A DNA stretch of 41,176 nt, taken from Rhodocyclaceae bacterium (lineage in GTDB: Bacteria > Pseudomonadota > Gammaproteobacteria > Burkholderiales > Rhodocyclaceae). Shown piece after piece: positions 31,563-39,804 of this stretch. Below the pieces are notes generated by a model. It ran no database searches, had not been told where the DNA came from, and saw only the letters and a program-made list of their open reading frames with translations. The position numbers and the translations under genes were made by a program. The stretch is from assembly GCA_020445665.1 (NCBI GenBank), contig JAGRGD010000067.1:1-41176 (forward strand), read 5' to 3'. The first letter of the stretch is position 1, and the number at the start of each line of letters is the position of its first letter.

Positions 31563-32083
31563 AGGCGTACCTCGTCCACCAGACGCCGCAGGCGCTCGAC
31601 CGCGGCGCCCCCGTCGTCGGCGGCTCCGCGGCGGATCTGCAGCGAGGCGCTCTCGAGGGCGCCGGCGATCTCGTCGTAGTGGCGGTACAGATGTTGCACG
31701 GTCTCCTCAAGGCGGCGTGCGTCTTCCTGGGCGTCGTCCTCGACCCGCAGGCGAACGCGGGGGACCTCACCCTCGCGGATGCCGTGCTCCAGGTCCAGGC
31801 AGAAGCGGTGCAGCGGTCCGGCGACGCGGAAGCTGCTGTAGAGGGCAATCAGCCAGGTGGTCAGTGCGGTCCCGATGGCCAGCACCAGGCCGCCGATCAG
31901 CATCAGTGTCAGCAGTTGCTGCCGGCTCAGGCTGAGGTTTTGCACCAGTGCGACGTAGTCACCCTCCGCGGGGCGCGCCAGCAGCAGCACGCCGGCGAGA
32001 CCGGCGAGCGCGGCGCCGGCGAACCACAGGGACACGCGGCCGACCAGCCTGAGCTGGCCGAACTGGCGGGGAGAATTCGGCAT
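31559..32083 (-). CDS. Two-TM HAMP-like membrane protein
   Basis: A 174-residue protein with TM1 (about 14-36), a short periplasmic loop containing SRQQLL, TM2 (about 58-82), and a HAMP-like segment starting FRVAGPLHRF followed by a helical coiled-coil tail to the end. The FRxAGPLxRF motif is typical of membrane HAMP proteins near multiheme cytochromes. No output domain is present. It is the first gene of a three-gene overlapping set with the heptaheme cytochrome and a second two-TM protein. The ATG at 32083 has only a weak ribosome binding site. Confidence 0.82.
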   Translation of the reverse strand: MPNSPRQFGQLRLVGRVSLWFAGAALAGLAGVLLLARPAEGDYVALVQNLSLSRQQLLTLMLIGGLVLAIGTALTTWLIALYSSFRVAGPLHRFCLDLEHGIREGEVPRVRLRVEDDAQEDARRLEETVQHLYRHYDEIAGALESASLQIRRGAADDGGAAVERLRRLVDEVRL

Positions 32084-32146
32084 GGCGTTCGGCAGGGATC
32101 ACGAGGCGCGGACCCTGCACTCCAGGTAGCGATGTACCCGGTGTAA

Positions 32147-32231
32147 CGGCCCCGCCGAGGGGCCGCTTTAGGGACCGCAGTGCCCGCCCGGGGATATCTC
32201 GTGGCGTCCCGTGAATCCGGTCACGGGACGC
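32147..32231. terminator. Two stem-loops downstream of gshB
   Basis: CGGCCCC (32147-32153) pairs with GGGGCCG (32159-32165), and GCGTCCCGTGA (32204-32214) pairs perfectly over 11 bp with TCACGGGACGC (32221-32231). Both lie just past the gshB stop at 32249 in the direction of transcription. Neither has a U-rich tail on the minus strand, so they may be mRNA 3'-end or rho-linked structures rather than standard terminators. Confidence 0.45.
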
Positions 32232-32248
32232 ATCGTGCGAGGCGCCCG

Positions 32249-33196
32249 TCAGTCGCCCCGGGTCAGGCGCTCGAGGTGGTGGACGACCCGCCCGGCAACG
32301 TCGAATCCGGTCTGGGCCGCGATTTCCACCATGCAGGTGGGACTGGTCACGTTGATCTCGGTGAGCTGGCCACCGATCAGGTCGAGTCCGACGATCAGCA
32401 GCCCCCGGGACCACAGGATGGGTGCCAGTGCCTCGGCCACCTCGCGCTCCCTGTCGGTCAGCGGCATGGCCACGCCGCGGCCGCCGGCCGCGAGGTTGCC
32501 GCGGGTCTCGCCCTCCCGCGGGATGCGCGCGAGCGCGTAGGGAATCACCTCACCGCCGATGATCAGGACCCGCTTGTCCCCGTCGCTGATCGCCGGCAGG
32601 TAGCGCTGGGCCATGACGGTGTGGCGGCCGAGGCCCGTGAGGGTCTCGAGGATCGCATTGCGGTTCGGGTCGGCACGGCGTACGCGGAAGATGCCGCTGC
32701 CGCCCATCCCGTCGAGGGGCTTGAGGATGACGTCGCCAATCTCGTCGATGAAGGCCTGCAAGGCGTCGGCGGCGCGGGTGACCAGGGTGGTGGCCGTGAA
32801 CTGGGGGAACTCGGTGATCGCCAGCTTCTCGGAGTGATCGCGCACCGCCCGGGGATCGTTGAAGACCCGTGCGCCGGCTGCCGCCGCGCGCTCCAGCATC
32901 CAGGTGGCGACCACGTACTCGAAATCGAAGGGCGGGTCCTGGCGCATCAGGATGGCGTCGAAGGCCGCCAGATCGCGGGTCTCGCGTGCGCCGGGGACAT
33001 ACCAGGCGGCGTCGTCGGCGGTCGGTTCAATGGCCAGCGCTCCGGCGCTGGAGCGGCCCTCCCGCCAGGCCAGATCCGGCCGCTGGATGGCCCACACCGC
33101 GTGTCCCCGGGCGGCGGCGGCACGCATGATCGCGATGGATGAGTCCTTGTACGCCTTCAGGCCGTCAAGGGGGTCGAGGATCAGGGCGAGGTCCAT
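32249..33196 (-). CDS. gshB: Glutathione synthetase GshB
   Basis: A 315-residue cytosolic ATP-grasp enzyme that joins glycine to gamma-glutamylcysteine. The family motifs are clear: RQDPPFDFEY, NDPRAVRDHSEKL, KPLDGMGGSGIFR (P-loop-like), AQRYLP, GDKRVLIIGGEVIPYALARIP as the central region, and LTEINVTSPT near the C-terminus. It starts 7 bp after gshA, so gshA-gshB form an operon for glutathione synthesis. Length equals the bacterial norm (about 315). Confidence 0.96.
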   Translation of the reverse strand: MDLALILDPLDGLKAYKDSSIAIMRAAAARGHAVWAIQRPDLAWREGRSSAGALAIEPTADDAAWYVPGARETRDLAAFDAILMRQDPPFDFEYVVATWMLERAAAAGARVFNDPRAVRDHSEKLAITEFPQFTATTLVTRAADALQAFIDEIGDVILKPLDGMGGSGIFRVRRADPNRNAILETLTGLGRHTVMAQRYLPAISDGDKRVLIIGGEVIPYALARIPREGETRGNLAAGGRGVAMPLTDREREVAEALAPILWSRGLLIVGLDLIGGQLTEINVTSPTCMVEIAAQTGFDVAGRVVHHLERLTRGD

Positions 33197-33203
33197 CGCC
33201 GAC

Positions 33204-34502
33204 TCAGGCCGCCGCCTCGGCCAGCTCGGCCGGCGCGTTTTCCTCGATCTCGACCGATGCGGCCAGCAGGGCCAGGCGGGCCACCACGCCGTAGGCGTAG
33301 AACCGGTTCGGCGGGGCGTCGGGGGCCTGGTCGCAGTCGGGCAGCGAGCAGCAGGTCTCGAAGGCCAGGGGCTCGAAGTGCATGCCGGGGGCGTTGAGGT
33401 TCTCGTCGCGCCCGCGCTGGGTGTGGACCCGGTAGAAGCCACCCACCACGTAGTGATCCATCATGTAGACCACCGGCTCAGCGACGGCGCTGTTGAGGGT
33501 CTCGAAGGTGTGCACCCCCTCCTGGATGATGACGTCGTGCACAGCCAGCCCCTCCTTGACGACACTCATCTTGTTGCGTTGCTTGCGATTGAGCCCCACC
33601 ACCTCCGAGGCATCCTTGACCGTCATGACGCCCATGCCGTAGGTCCCGGCGTCGGCCTTGACCACGACGAAGGGCTCGTCGGAGACGCCGTACTCCCGAT
33701 ACTTGGCGCGGATGCTGTCGAGCATCGCGGCGACCTTGTCGGCCAGCTCCTGCTCGCCGGCCCGGGCGTGAAAATCGATGCCGCCGCAGACGTCGTAGGC
33801 CGGGTTGATCCGCCACGGGTCGATGCCGATGACCTCGGCGAACTCCTTCGTCACGCGCTGGTAGGCGTCGGCGTGGTTGGACTTGCGGCGGGCGTGCCAG
33901 CCGGCGTGCAGCGGCGGGATCACCCACTGGTCGTCGAGGCCCTCGAGGCTCGCCGGCACGCCGGCCGAGAGGTCATTGTTGAGGAGCACCGCGCAGGGGT
34001 CGAAACCCGGCAGGCCGAGCCGCCCGCCGTGGCGCTCGAGGGGTTCGAGCGTCAGCGACGATCCGTTGGCGAGCTCGATGACGGTCGGTTCGGTGATATC
34101 CGGCAACAGGGTGCCGAGGCGAACCGAGAGGCCGGTCAGGCGGAGGATGGAGACCAGCTTGGCGACGTTCTGCAGATAGAACTGGTTGCGGGTGTGGTTC
34201 TCCGGGATCAGCAGCAGCTGACGCGCGTCGGGGCAGATGCGCTCCACCGCCGCCTGGGCTGCCTGGATGCAGAGGGGCAGGAAGGCGTCGTTGAGGTTGT
34301 TGAAGCCGCCCGGGAAGAGGTTGAGATCCACCGGCGCCAGCTTGAAGCCCGAGTTGCGCAGGTCCGTCGAGCCGTAGAACGGCGGCGTATGGTCGTGCCA
34401 CTGCACGCGCATCCAGCGCTCGATTTCGGTCGCGTTGTCGAGGAAATGCTTCTCCAGCTCCAGCAGGGGGCCGGTCAGCGCGGTGGTGAGGTGAGGAACC
34501 AT
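33204..34502 (-). CDS. gshA: Glutamate-cysteine ligase GshA (Acidithiobacillus-type family)
   Basis: A 432-residue enzyme for the first step of glutathione synthesis. It belongs to the proteobacterial family first named for Acidithiobacillus ferrooxidans rather than the E. coli GshA family. Typical segments are GSTDLRNSGFKLAPVDLN with the following FPGGFNNL, LIPENHTRN, VVVKADAGTYGMGVM and GGFYRVH. The start ATG at 34502 (MVPHLTTAL) follows GAGAG. A possible -10 element TAAGAT lies at 34602-34597 on the minus strand but no good -35. It is followed directly by gshB. Confidence 0.95.
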   Translation of the reverse strand: MVPHLTTALTGPLLELEKHFLDNATEIERWMRVQWHDHTPPFYGSTDLRNSGFKLAPVDLNLFPGGFNNLNDAFLPLCIQAAQAAVERICPDARQLLLIPENHTRNQFYLQNVAKLVSILRLTGLSVRLGTLLPDITEPTVIELANGSSLTLEPLERHGGRLGLPGFDPCAVLLNNDLSAGVPASLEGLDDQWVIPPLHAGWHARRKSNHADAYQRVTKEFAEVIGIDPWRINPAYDVCGGIDFHARAGEQELADKVAAMLDSIRAKYREYGVSDEPFVVVKADAGTYGMGVMTVKDASEVVGLNRKQRNKMSVVKEGLAVHDVIIQEGVHTFETLNSAVAEPVVYMMDHYVVGGFYRVHTQRGRDENLNAPGMHFEPLAFETCCSLPDCDQAPDAPPNRFYAYGVVARLALLAASVEIEENAPAELAEAAA

Positions 34503-34599
34503 GGCTGCTCTCAGGTATTTCGCGACCTCGGGCCGCGACGACGCGCCGGGCCCGTCCCTACGGGCAAGTCGCACCGCTGCCAGTCAGTTTCGGCGAATC

Positions 34600-35901
34600 T
34601 TACACCACGCCTGCCGCACCGGATTCGGAGCGCACACGGTCATCCGGCGGTGCGGCTGTCGGACCCACGAAGCGCGCGAATGCGGCGGGTAGCGGGGCGT
34701 TCTCGAGGCTTCGCTGCGAGAACAGGAATCGACCGTCGCAGACGAAGCCGAGTTCCTCCCAGTCCACCGCGTTGAGCGCGTCGCACAGGTCGGCGACGTC
34801 CGTGGCGGGGTCCCGCGGAAAGATCGCGAGGACCGCGCCGTCGTAGTGGGGGCAGTCGTGGATGAAGAACGGCCGGCGACTGCGCGTCTTGCCGTTCACG
34901 TAGACGCGCGGCCGCTCGGACTGGTAGTAACCGCGCCCCCATTGCCACCAGTCGTTTTCGCCAAAGCGCCGGATGCGGCGGGCCATCAGGCGCGGCCGAT
35001 GAGGGAGCAGGGCCGGTGGCGGGGGGGCGTCGGGCTCGCACCAGATCATCCGTCGGGTCTGACCGTCGCGTACGGTCGAGGCGCAGACGAAGTCGCGCGT
35101 GCCGTGGACAGGGTCGGCATAGAGTGCGTCTGCACCCGAGACCGCGCCGACCTTGACGAAGGCCAGCTGGTCGAGGCGGACCGGGTGGTCGCCGCGGACG
35201 AACATCAGGTGGCCCGCGCATTCCAGCAGCTGGCGGGGCTCCCAAGGGGGCGCGCCAAGCGCCTCGGCGAGCTTGTCGCCCTGCCCGACTGCAGCCAGCC
35301 GCATGTGGCGGTCGGTCCGACCCATCTCGAATCGCCAGATCAGGCAGTTGGGCACCGCCTGGTCGAAGATCCGCGCGTCGCCAAGCTCGATGGCGTCGGT
35401 GATGGTGCCCGAGCGCCACAGCAAGCGGTTGAGGGAAACCGCCGAGGTGGCCTTGAGAAAGTCCCGCGGCGTGATGAAGATCAGCTCGCCCCCGGGCGCC
35501 AGATGGCGCAGGCACTTCTCGATGAAGAACAGGTAGAGGTTGGAGCGTCCGTCAAAGCCGTCCCTGCGCAGCAATGCCCGTGTCGAGGCGGGAATGTCCT
35601 GGAAGCGGACATAGGGCGGATTGCCGATGATGGTCGCGAAACGCTCGTGCTCCGGGTAGGCGAAGAAGTCCATCCGCAGGGCGCCATCCGGACAGTGGGC
35701 CGGATCCGCCTCAATGCCCACCGCACCGGGCAGATGGCGCAGGAAGGCGCCGTCGCCGCAGGCCGGCTCCAGCACACGGCCCCGGTTGCGGCGCAGCGCG
35801 AGCATGGCCCGCACCACGGCCGGCGGGGTGAAGACCTGACCCATCGCGGCGACATCGCGCAAGGCCAGGGCAGACTGGTCGGGTCGGGTGCTGGCAATCA
35901 T
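34600..35901 (-). CDS. N6-adenine DNA methyltransferase-like protein (M.TaqI type), orphan
   Basis: A 433-residue protein with gamma-class adenine methyltransferase order: GQVFTPP (21-27, motif X), VLEPACGDGAF (43-53, SAM-binding motif I), NPPY (94-97, catalytic motif IV). A C-terminal part (about 230-430) would be the target-recognition domain. It should methylate adenine N6 in DNA. No endonuclease gene lies beside it and the flanks are housekeeping genes, so it looks like an orphan or core methylase. The ATG at 35901 has a weak ribosome binding site. An RNA substrate cannot be excluded. Confidence 0.85.
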   Translation of the reverse strand: MIASTRPDQSALALRDVAAMGQVFTPPAVVRAMLALRRNRGRVLEPACGDGAFLRHLPGAVGIEADPAHCPDGALRMDFFAYPEHERFATIIGNPPYVRFQDIPASTRALLRRDGFDGRSNLYLFFIEKCLRHLAPGGELIFITPRDFLKATSAVSLNRLLWRSGTITDAIELGDARIFDQAVPNCLIWRFEMGRTDRHMRLAAVGQGDKLAEALGAPPWEPRQLLECAGHLMFVRGDHPVRLDQLAFVKVGAVSGADALYADPVHGTRDFVCASTVRDGQTRRMIWCEPDAPPPPALLPHRPRLMARRIRRFGENDWWQWGRGYYQSERPRVYVNGKTRSRRPFFIHDCPHYDGAVLAIFPRDPATDVADLCDALNAVDWEELGFVCDGRFLFSQRSLENAPLPAAFARFVGPTAAPPDDRVRSESGAAGVV

Positions 35902-35945
35902 CGCGGCAATGTGCCACAGCGCGCGCCGCGACGCGAATCGCGCCC

Positions 35946-38525
35946 TCAGGCCGTCCGTCCGGCAATGGCCTCCTGCAGGCTCGCGGTGGGCCGCTGGATG
36001 TGATAGCCCTGGGCCAGATCGATGTTCTGGGCGACCACCTGGGCCAGCACCAGGTCGTCCTCGACGTATTCGGCGACGGTGCGGATGTCGAGCTCGCGGG
36101 CCAGGGTCACGATGCTGCGCACCAGCGCCCGGTCCTTCTCGTTGGACTTCATGCCGAGGATGAAGTCGCCCTCGATCTTGAGGTAGTCGATCGGGAAGCG
36201 CTTGACGTAGTGGAACGAGGAGAAGCCCGAGCCGAAGTCGTCGATCGCGAGCTTGAAGCCCTCGTCGTGGAGGTTGCGGATGAAGCGCTCGAGCATCGAC
36301 ATGTTTCGGATCGTCTCGCGCTCGGTGATCTCGAACACGATTCGGGCGGGGTCGATGGCGAAATCCCTCGCAATCGAGCGGGTCTCGGCAATGAAGTCGT
36401 TGAGCACCAGAGCGCGGGGCGACATGTTGAGGAACAGCGCGCCCTGGTAGTCGCTGCTCTCGACCGCGTCGAGGGCCTGCTCCATCAGCAGGTAATCGAG
36501 CTTGTGCATGACGCCCATGCGCTCTGCCACCGAGACATAGTCTTCTGCCAGCGCGTAGTCGCCGTCGGGCAGGCGTATCCGCGACAGGACCTCGAGCGCT
36601 TCGACGTGTCCGTCGCGGGTAGACACGATGGGCTGGAAGAAGGGCTGGACACCGCGGCTGTCCACCGCCTTCAGGATCATCATGCTCTTCTCGCCGAGCG
36701 TCTTGAAGATCTCGACCACGTCCTGCTCGGTCGGCACCGCGATGCGGGCCTTTCCGTCGGCTTTGGCGCGGTACATCATGTTGTCGGCGAACAGGAAGAG
36801 ATCCTTGGCGATGCTGGCGTGGGTCGGGTAGCAGCCGATGCCGATCGAGGCGGACGCGCTCACCCGGTTGCCGTCGGGGGCTTCGAGGGCCATCTCGCCC
36901 AGCCTCGCGATGACTCGCTTGGCGACCTCTTCCGCGCCCTCGACGTCGGTCTCCGGCAGGATGATGACGAACTCGTCGCCACCATAGCGGGCCGGCATGT
37001 CGTCATCGCGGATCGCCTCGCGCAGGCATTCGCCGAAGCGCTGCAGGAAGGTGTCGCCGAAACCGTGGCCGTAGCTGTCGTTGATCGACTTGAAGTTGTC
37101 CACGTCCACCACCAGCAGCGAGAAGATGTAGTTGTGGCGCGCGGAGCGGTGGATTTCGTTGTCGATCACCTCCCAGAAGACCCGCTGGTTGTAGAAGTTG
37201 GTGAGCGGATCGCGGGTGGCGTAGTACTCCAGGTCCTTGGTGTAGCGGTCGATGGCCTTGACCGAGCCGACCACGTTGAGGAGGGTGGACAGGACGCTCT
37301 CGATGACCAGCACATGGGTCGGCTCGACATCGCCCTGGGCCTGCATGCCGATGCCGACGATGCCGCCGATGCGCGGCGCGTCCACCAGCAGCGACTTGCT
37401 TTGCAGCGCAATGCTGGCGCGGGCGACCTCGGGCATCTCCTGGCTGCGATCGGCCACGTGGTGATTGACGCGCATCGCGTAGCCGGCATCGAAGTAGTCG
37501 GTGCGCTTGAGCTCGTCGCGCAGCCGCGCCTCGAACATCTGACGCATCTCCTCGGTGGGCTCGAAGCGCCAGAAGACCTCCAGGTCGAACGCCTCTTCAC
37601 CGGTCTTGAAGATCGAGAACAGGGCGTAGGCCGGCATCACGCCGTCGATATCGAGCAGCAGGCGGATCACGTAGTCGCGCCAGTCGCGGATGACGTCGGA
37701 GGTCAGGACGAATTTCTCGAGCAGCCGGATCTCGAACTCCAGCATGTCCTTGTCCACCGCGATGGCGCGTACCCGGCTGGTGAGCTGGGAGATCTCGCGG
37801 GAGACCGGGTCGAATTCCCGGAAGCCCAGGTTTGGCGGGCTGTTCTCGAGCTGGCGCAGGTCGGCCAGGCGGTTGACCGAGCCGATGCTGTTGGCCAGTT
37901 CGCCAATGGCTCCGTCCAGGCGGCGCCGGATGAAGAGCACCATCAGCAGCGTCGCGGCAACGGCCACCGGGGCGAGGGGGATCATCGCGATGGCAAAGGT
38001 CCGCTCGTGGGCCTCGAGGACCGGTGCGATGTCCTGCCGCACGTCGATGACCCCGAGCACGTCGCCAATCTCGACGTTGGTATGACAGCCCCGGCAGACC
38101 GCCTCCGCCTTGAGCGCATAGAGGAACCGGACTTCGCCCTCGCCCTCGAAGCTGCGCGAGCGGCCCTCCCGGAAGACCTGCTCGATCGCCGCATCGGGCG
38201 CCTTCTGGTTGATCTGGCCGAACATCACGGACACCCGGTTGCCCCGATAGATGTCGATCTGGCGCCGGGAGTCCTTGACCGAAGACTGGATCGCGGCGAC
38301 GAAGCCCTCGAGCTGCTGGCGGCTCCAGCCGGTGCTCATGAGCTGGAACATCGACTTGAAGGTCAGGTCGGCGAAGCTTGACGCGTCGGTCACCGCCTCC
38401 TCGCGCAGCGAGCGCTCGAAGAGGTAGGAAACGGCGACGTGGGTCGTCACCACGATCACCGCGGAGAAGAGCACCGCGGCGATCAGCAGGACACCACGGA
38501 GGGTCTGGGTACCGGGAATACGCAT
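35946..38525 (-). CDS. Heme-c-binding periplasmic sensor with GGDEF and EAL domains
   Basis: An 859-residue membrane protein. TM1 (about 10-32) and TM2 (about 178-198) enclose a periplasmic sensor (about 33-177) with a CRGCH heme-c motif (C144, C147, H148). A coiled linker, a GAF-like domain (about 270-425), GGDEF (about 430-595; G515-G-D-E-F519, inhibitory site R506xxD509) and EAL (about 610-855) follow. EAL catalytic residues look intact (E645 in EVLSR, N700, E732, D762-D763, K783, E819). E785 replaces the usual Asp in LKID. It probably makes or degrades c-di-GMP in response to a heme-bound gas or redox signal. ATG 38525 is preferred over GTG 38534. It is divergent from oxyR. Confidence 0.93.
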   Translation of the reverse strand: MRIPGTQTLRGVLLIAAVLFSAVIVVTTHVAVSYLFERSLREEAVTDASSFADLTFKSMFQLMSTGWSRQQLEGFVAAIQSSVKDSRRQIDIYRGNRVSVMFGQINQKAPDAAIEQVFREGRSRSFEGEGEVRFLYALKAEAVCRGCHTNVEIGDVLGVIDVRQDIAPVLEAHERTFAIAMIPLAPVAVAATLLMVLFIRRRLDGAIGELANSIGSVNRLADLRQLENSPPNLGFREFDPVSREISQLTSRVRAIAVDKDMLEFEIRLLEKFVLTSDVIRDWRDYVIRLLLDIDGVMPAYALFSIFKTGEEAFDLEVFWRFEPTEEMRQMFEARLRDELKRTDYFDAGYAMRVNHHVADRSQEMPEVARASIALQSKSLLVDAPRIGGIVGIGMQAQGDVEPTHVLVIESVLSTLLNVVGSVKAIDRYTKDLEYYATRDPLTNFYNQRVFWEVIDNEIHRSARHNYIFSLLVVDVDNFKSINDSYGHGFGDTFLQRFGECLREAIRDDDMPARYGGDEFVIILPETDVEGAEEVAKRVIARLGEMALEAPDGNRVSASASIGIGCYPTHASIAKDLFLFADNMMYRAKADGKARIAVPTEQDVVEIFKTLGEKSMMILKAVDSRGVQPFFQPIVSTRDGHVEALEVLSRIRLPDGDYALAEDYVSVAERMGVMHKLDYLLMEQALDAVESSDYQGALFLNMSPRALVLNDFIAETRSIARDFAIDPARIVFEITERETIRNMSMLERFIRNLHDEGFKLAIDDFGSGFSSFHYVKRFPIDYLKIEGDFILGMKSNEKDRALVRSIVTLARELDIRTVAEYVEDDLVLAQVVAQNIDLAQGYHIQRPTASLQEAIAGRTA

Positions 38526-38778
38526 GTGCGTCACAGGTTGGCGGTCGGCGGACGGCGTCGGAAATGGTCCGCGCCTTGGTCGAGGTCATTGCAAGCTTAC
38601 GGACCCTCTCTCCCGAAAGATAGATGTGGTCATCCGCGATTCAGGCACCATGCCACAGCCATTGTCATACCATGAGGGGCGTTGCCCCCCGGTGACCACC
38701 CGCTCCCGCCGGGGATGCACCGGAACGGCCCGTGCGACTAAGATGCGCCCTTGCAATCCGGGCCGAGGAGTGCCGACC

Positions 38779-39690
38779 ATGACCCTGACCGACCTTCGCT
38801 ATCTGGTCGCCCTCGCGCGGGAGCGACACTTCGGCCGCGCTGCGGAGAAATGCCATGTCAGCCAGCCGACCCTGTCCGTGGCCATCAAGAAGCTCGAGGA
38901 TCAGCTCGGCGTGACCCTGTTCGAGCGCAGCGCCGCAGACGTCAAGATCACGGAGATCGGCCAGCGCATCGTCGACCAGGCAGAGAAGGTCCTGGCCGAG
39001 GCAAGTCTGGTCAAGGAGATCGCCGCCTCCGGCAAGGATCCGCTGGCCGGTCCGCTGCGGCTTGGCGTGATCTACACGATCGGCCCCTACCTGCTGCCGC
39101 GACTGATCCCCCTGGTGCACGGGCTGGCCCCGAAGATGCCGCTGTTCATCCAGGAGAACTACACGGGGCGGCTCACCGAGTCGCTCAAGCGCGGTGAGCT
39201 GGACGTCATCATCATCTCCCTGCCCTACCAGGAGCAGGGCATCGTGACCCGCGTCGTCTATGACGAGCCTTTCCGGGTCCTGCTCCCCAGCGGCCACGCC
39301 TGGGAGCGGCGCCGGGACATCGAGCCGGACATGCTGGCCGATGACCAGCTGCTGCTGCTGGGCGCCGGCAACTGCTTCCGGGACCAGGTCCTCGAGGTCT
39401 GCCCCCACTGTCGCACCGGCAGCGGCCTGCAGCGGACGCTGGAAGGCAGCTCCCTGGAGACGATCCGTCACATGGTGGCGACCGGCATCGGCGTGACGAT
39501 CCTCCCCAGCTCGGCTGCGGACGATCTGCCCGAGCAGAACCCGCTGCTCGCCGTGCGCCCCTTCGCCGCGCCCCAGCCGTCGCGCAAGGTGGCGCTCGCC
39601 TGGCGGGTCACCTACCCGCGGACCGGCGTCATCGACGTGCTGACCCGCGCCATCCGCGACAGCCGGCTGCCCGGCGTCGAGGGCGTCTAG
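38779..39690 (+). CDS. oxyR: LysR-family peroxide sensor OxyR
   Basis: A 303-residue LysR regulator with an N-terminal winged HTH (about 1-60: FGRAAEKCHVSQPTLSVAIKKLE) and a periplasmic-binding-protein-like effector domain. The redox cysteines are C199 (GNCFRDQ) and C208 (EVCPHC), at exactly the positions of E. coli OxyR C199 and C208; C211 is an additional Cys. Peroxide forms the disulfide and activates catalase, alkyl-hydroperoxide reductase and similar genes. GAGGAG precedes the ATG at 38779. A -10-like TAAGAT lies at 38739-38744. The 253-bp intergenic region to the GGDEF-EAL gene otherwise shows only a GGGGC/GCCCC hairpin near 38675. Confidence 0.96.
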   Translation: MTLTDLRYLVALARERHFGRAAEKCHVSQPTLSVAIKKLEDQLGVTLFERSAADVKITEIGQRIVDQAEKVLAEASLVKEIAASGKDPLAGPLRLGVIYTIGPYLLPRLIPLVHGLAPKMPLFIQENYTGRLTESLKRGELDVIIISLPYQEQGIVTRVVYDEPFRVLLPSGHAWERRRDIEPDMLADDQLLLLGAGNCFRDQVLEVCPHCRTGSGLQRTLEGSSLETIRHMVATGIGVTILPSSAADDLPEQNPLLAVRPFAAPQPSRKVALAWRVTYPRTGVIDVLTRAIRDSRLPGVEGV

Positions 39691-39738
39691 GGTCTGCGGA
39701 CGTTTGGATGGCGACCGCCGGACAAGTGTCCACAGACC
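39691..39738. terminator. Imperfect hairpin after oxyR
   Basis: GGTCTGCGGAC (39691-39701) pairs with GTCCACAGACC (39728-39738) at 10 of 11 positions, starting right after the oxyR stop. The 26-nt loop and missing T-tract argue against a standard intrinsic terminator. Confidence 0.3.
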
Positions 39739-39748
39739 CTGGCCCGTA

Positions 39749-39777
39749 TTCACGCTTGCCCGGCCGGGGCCCATAAT
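39749..39777 (+). promoter_or_regulatory. Putative promoter of the FAD reductase gene
   Basis: TTCACG (39749-39754), a 17-bp spacer and CATAAT (39772-39777) form a reasonable sigma-70 promoter with start near 39784. This supports independent transcription from oxyR. It also favours ATG 39805 over GTG 39784 as translation start, since the latter would be leaderless. Confidence 0.5.
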
Positions 39778-39804
39778 GGAGAGGTGCTGTCAGGGGAGGG
39801 CGAG

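Noticed and set aside
34600-35901. Restriction-modification system
   Set aside because: Only the methylase is seen. Neighbours are gshA and a c-di-GMP protein, with no endonuclease or specificity gene.
36000-38381. Long plus-strand open frame opposite the GGDEF-EAL gene
   Set aside because: The opposite strand carries clear GGDEF, EAL and CRGCH motifs. The shadow frame has no recognisable domain and no ribosome binding site.
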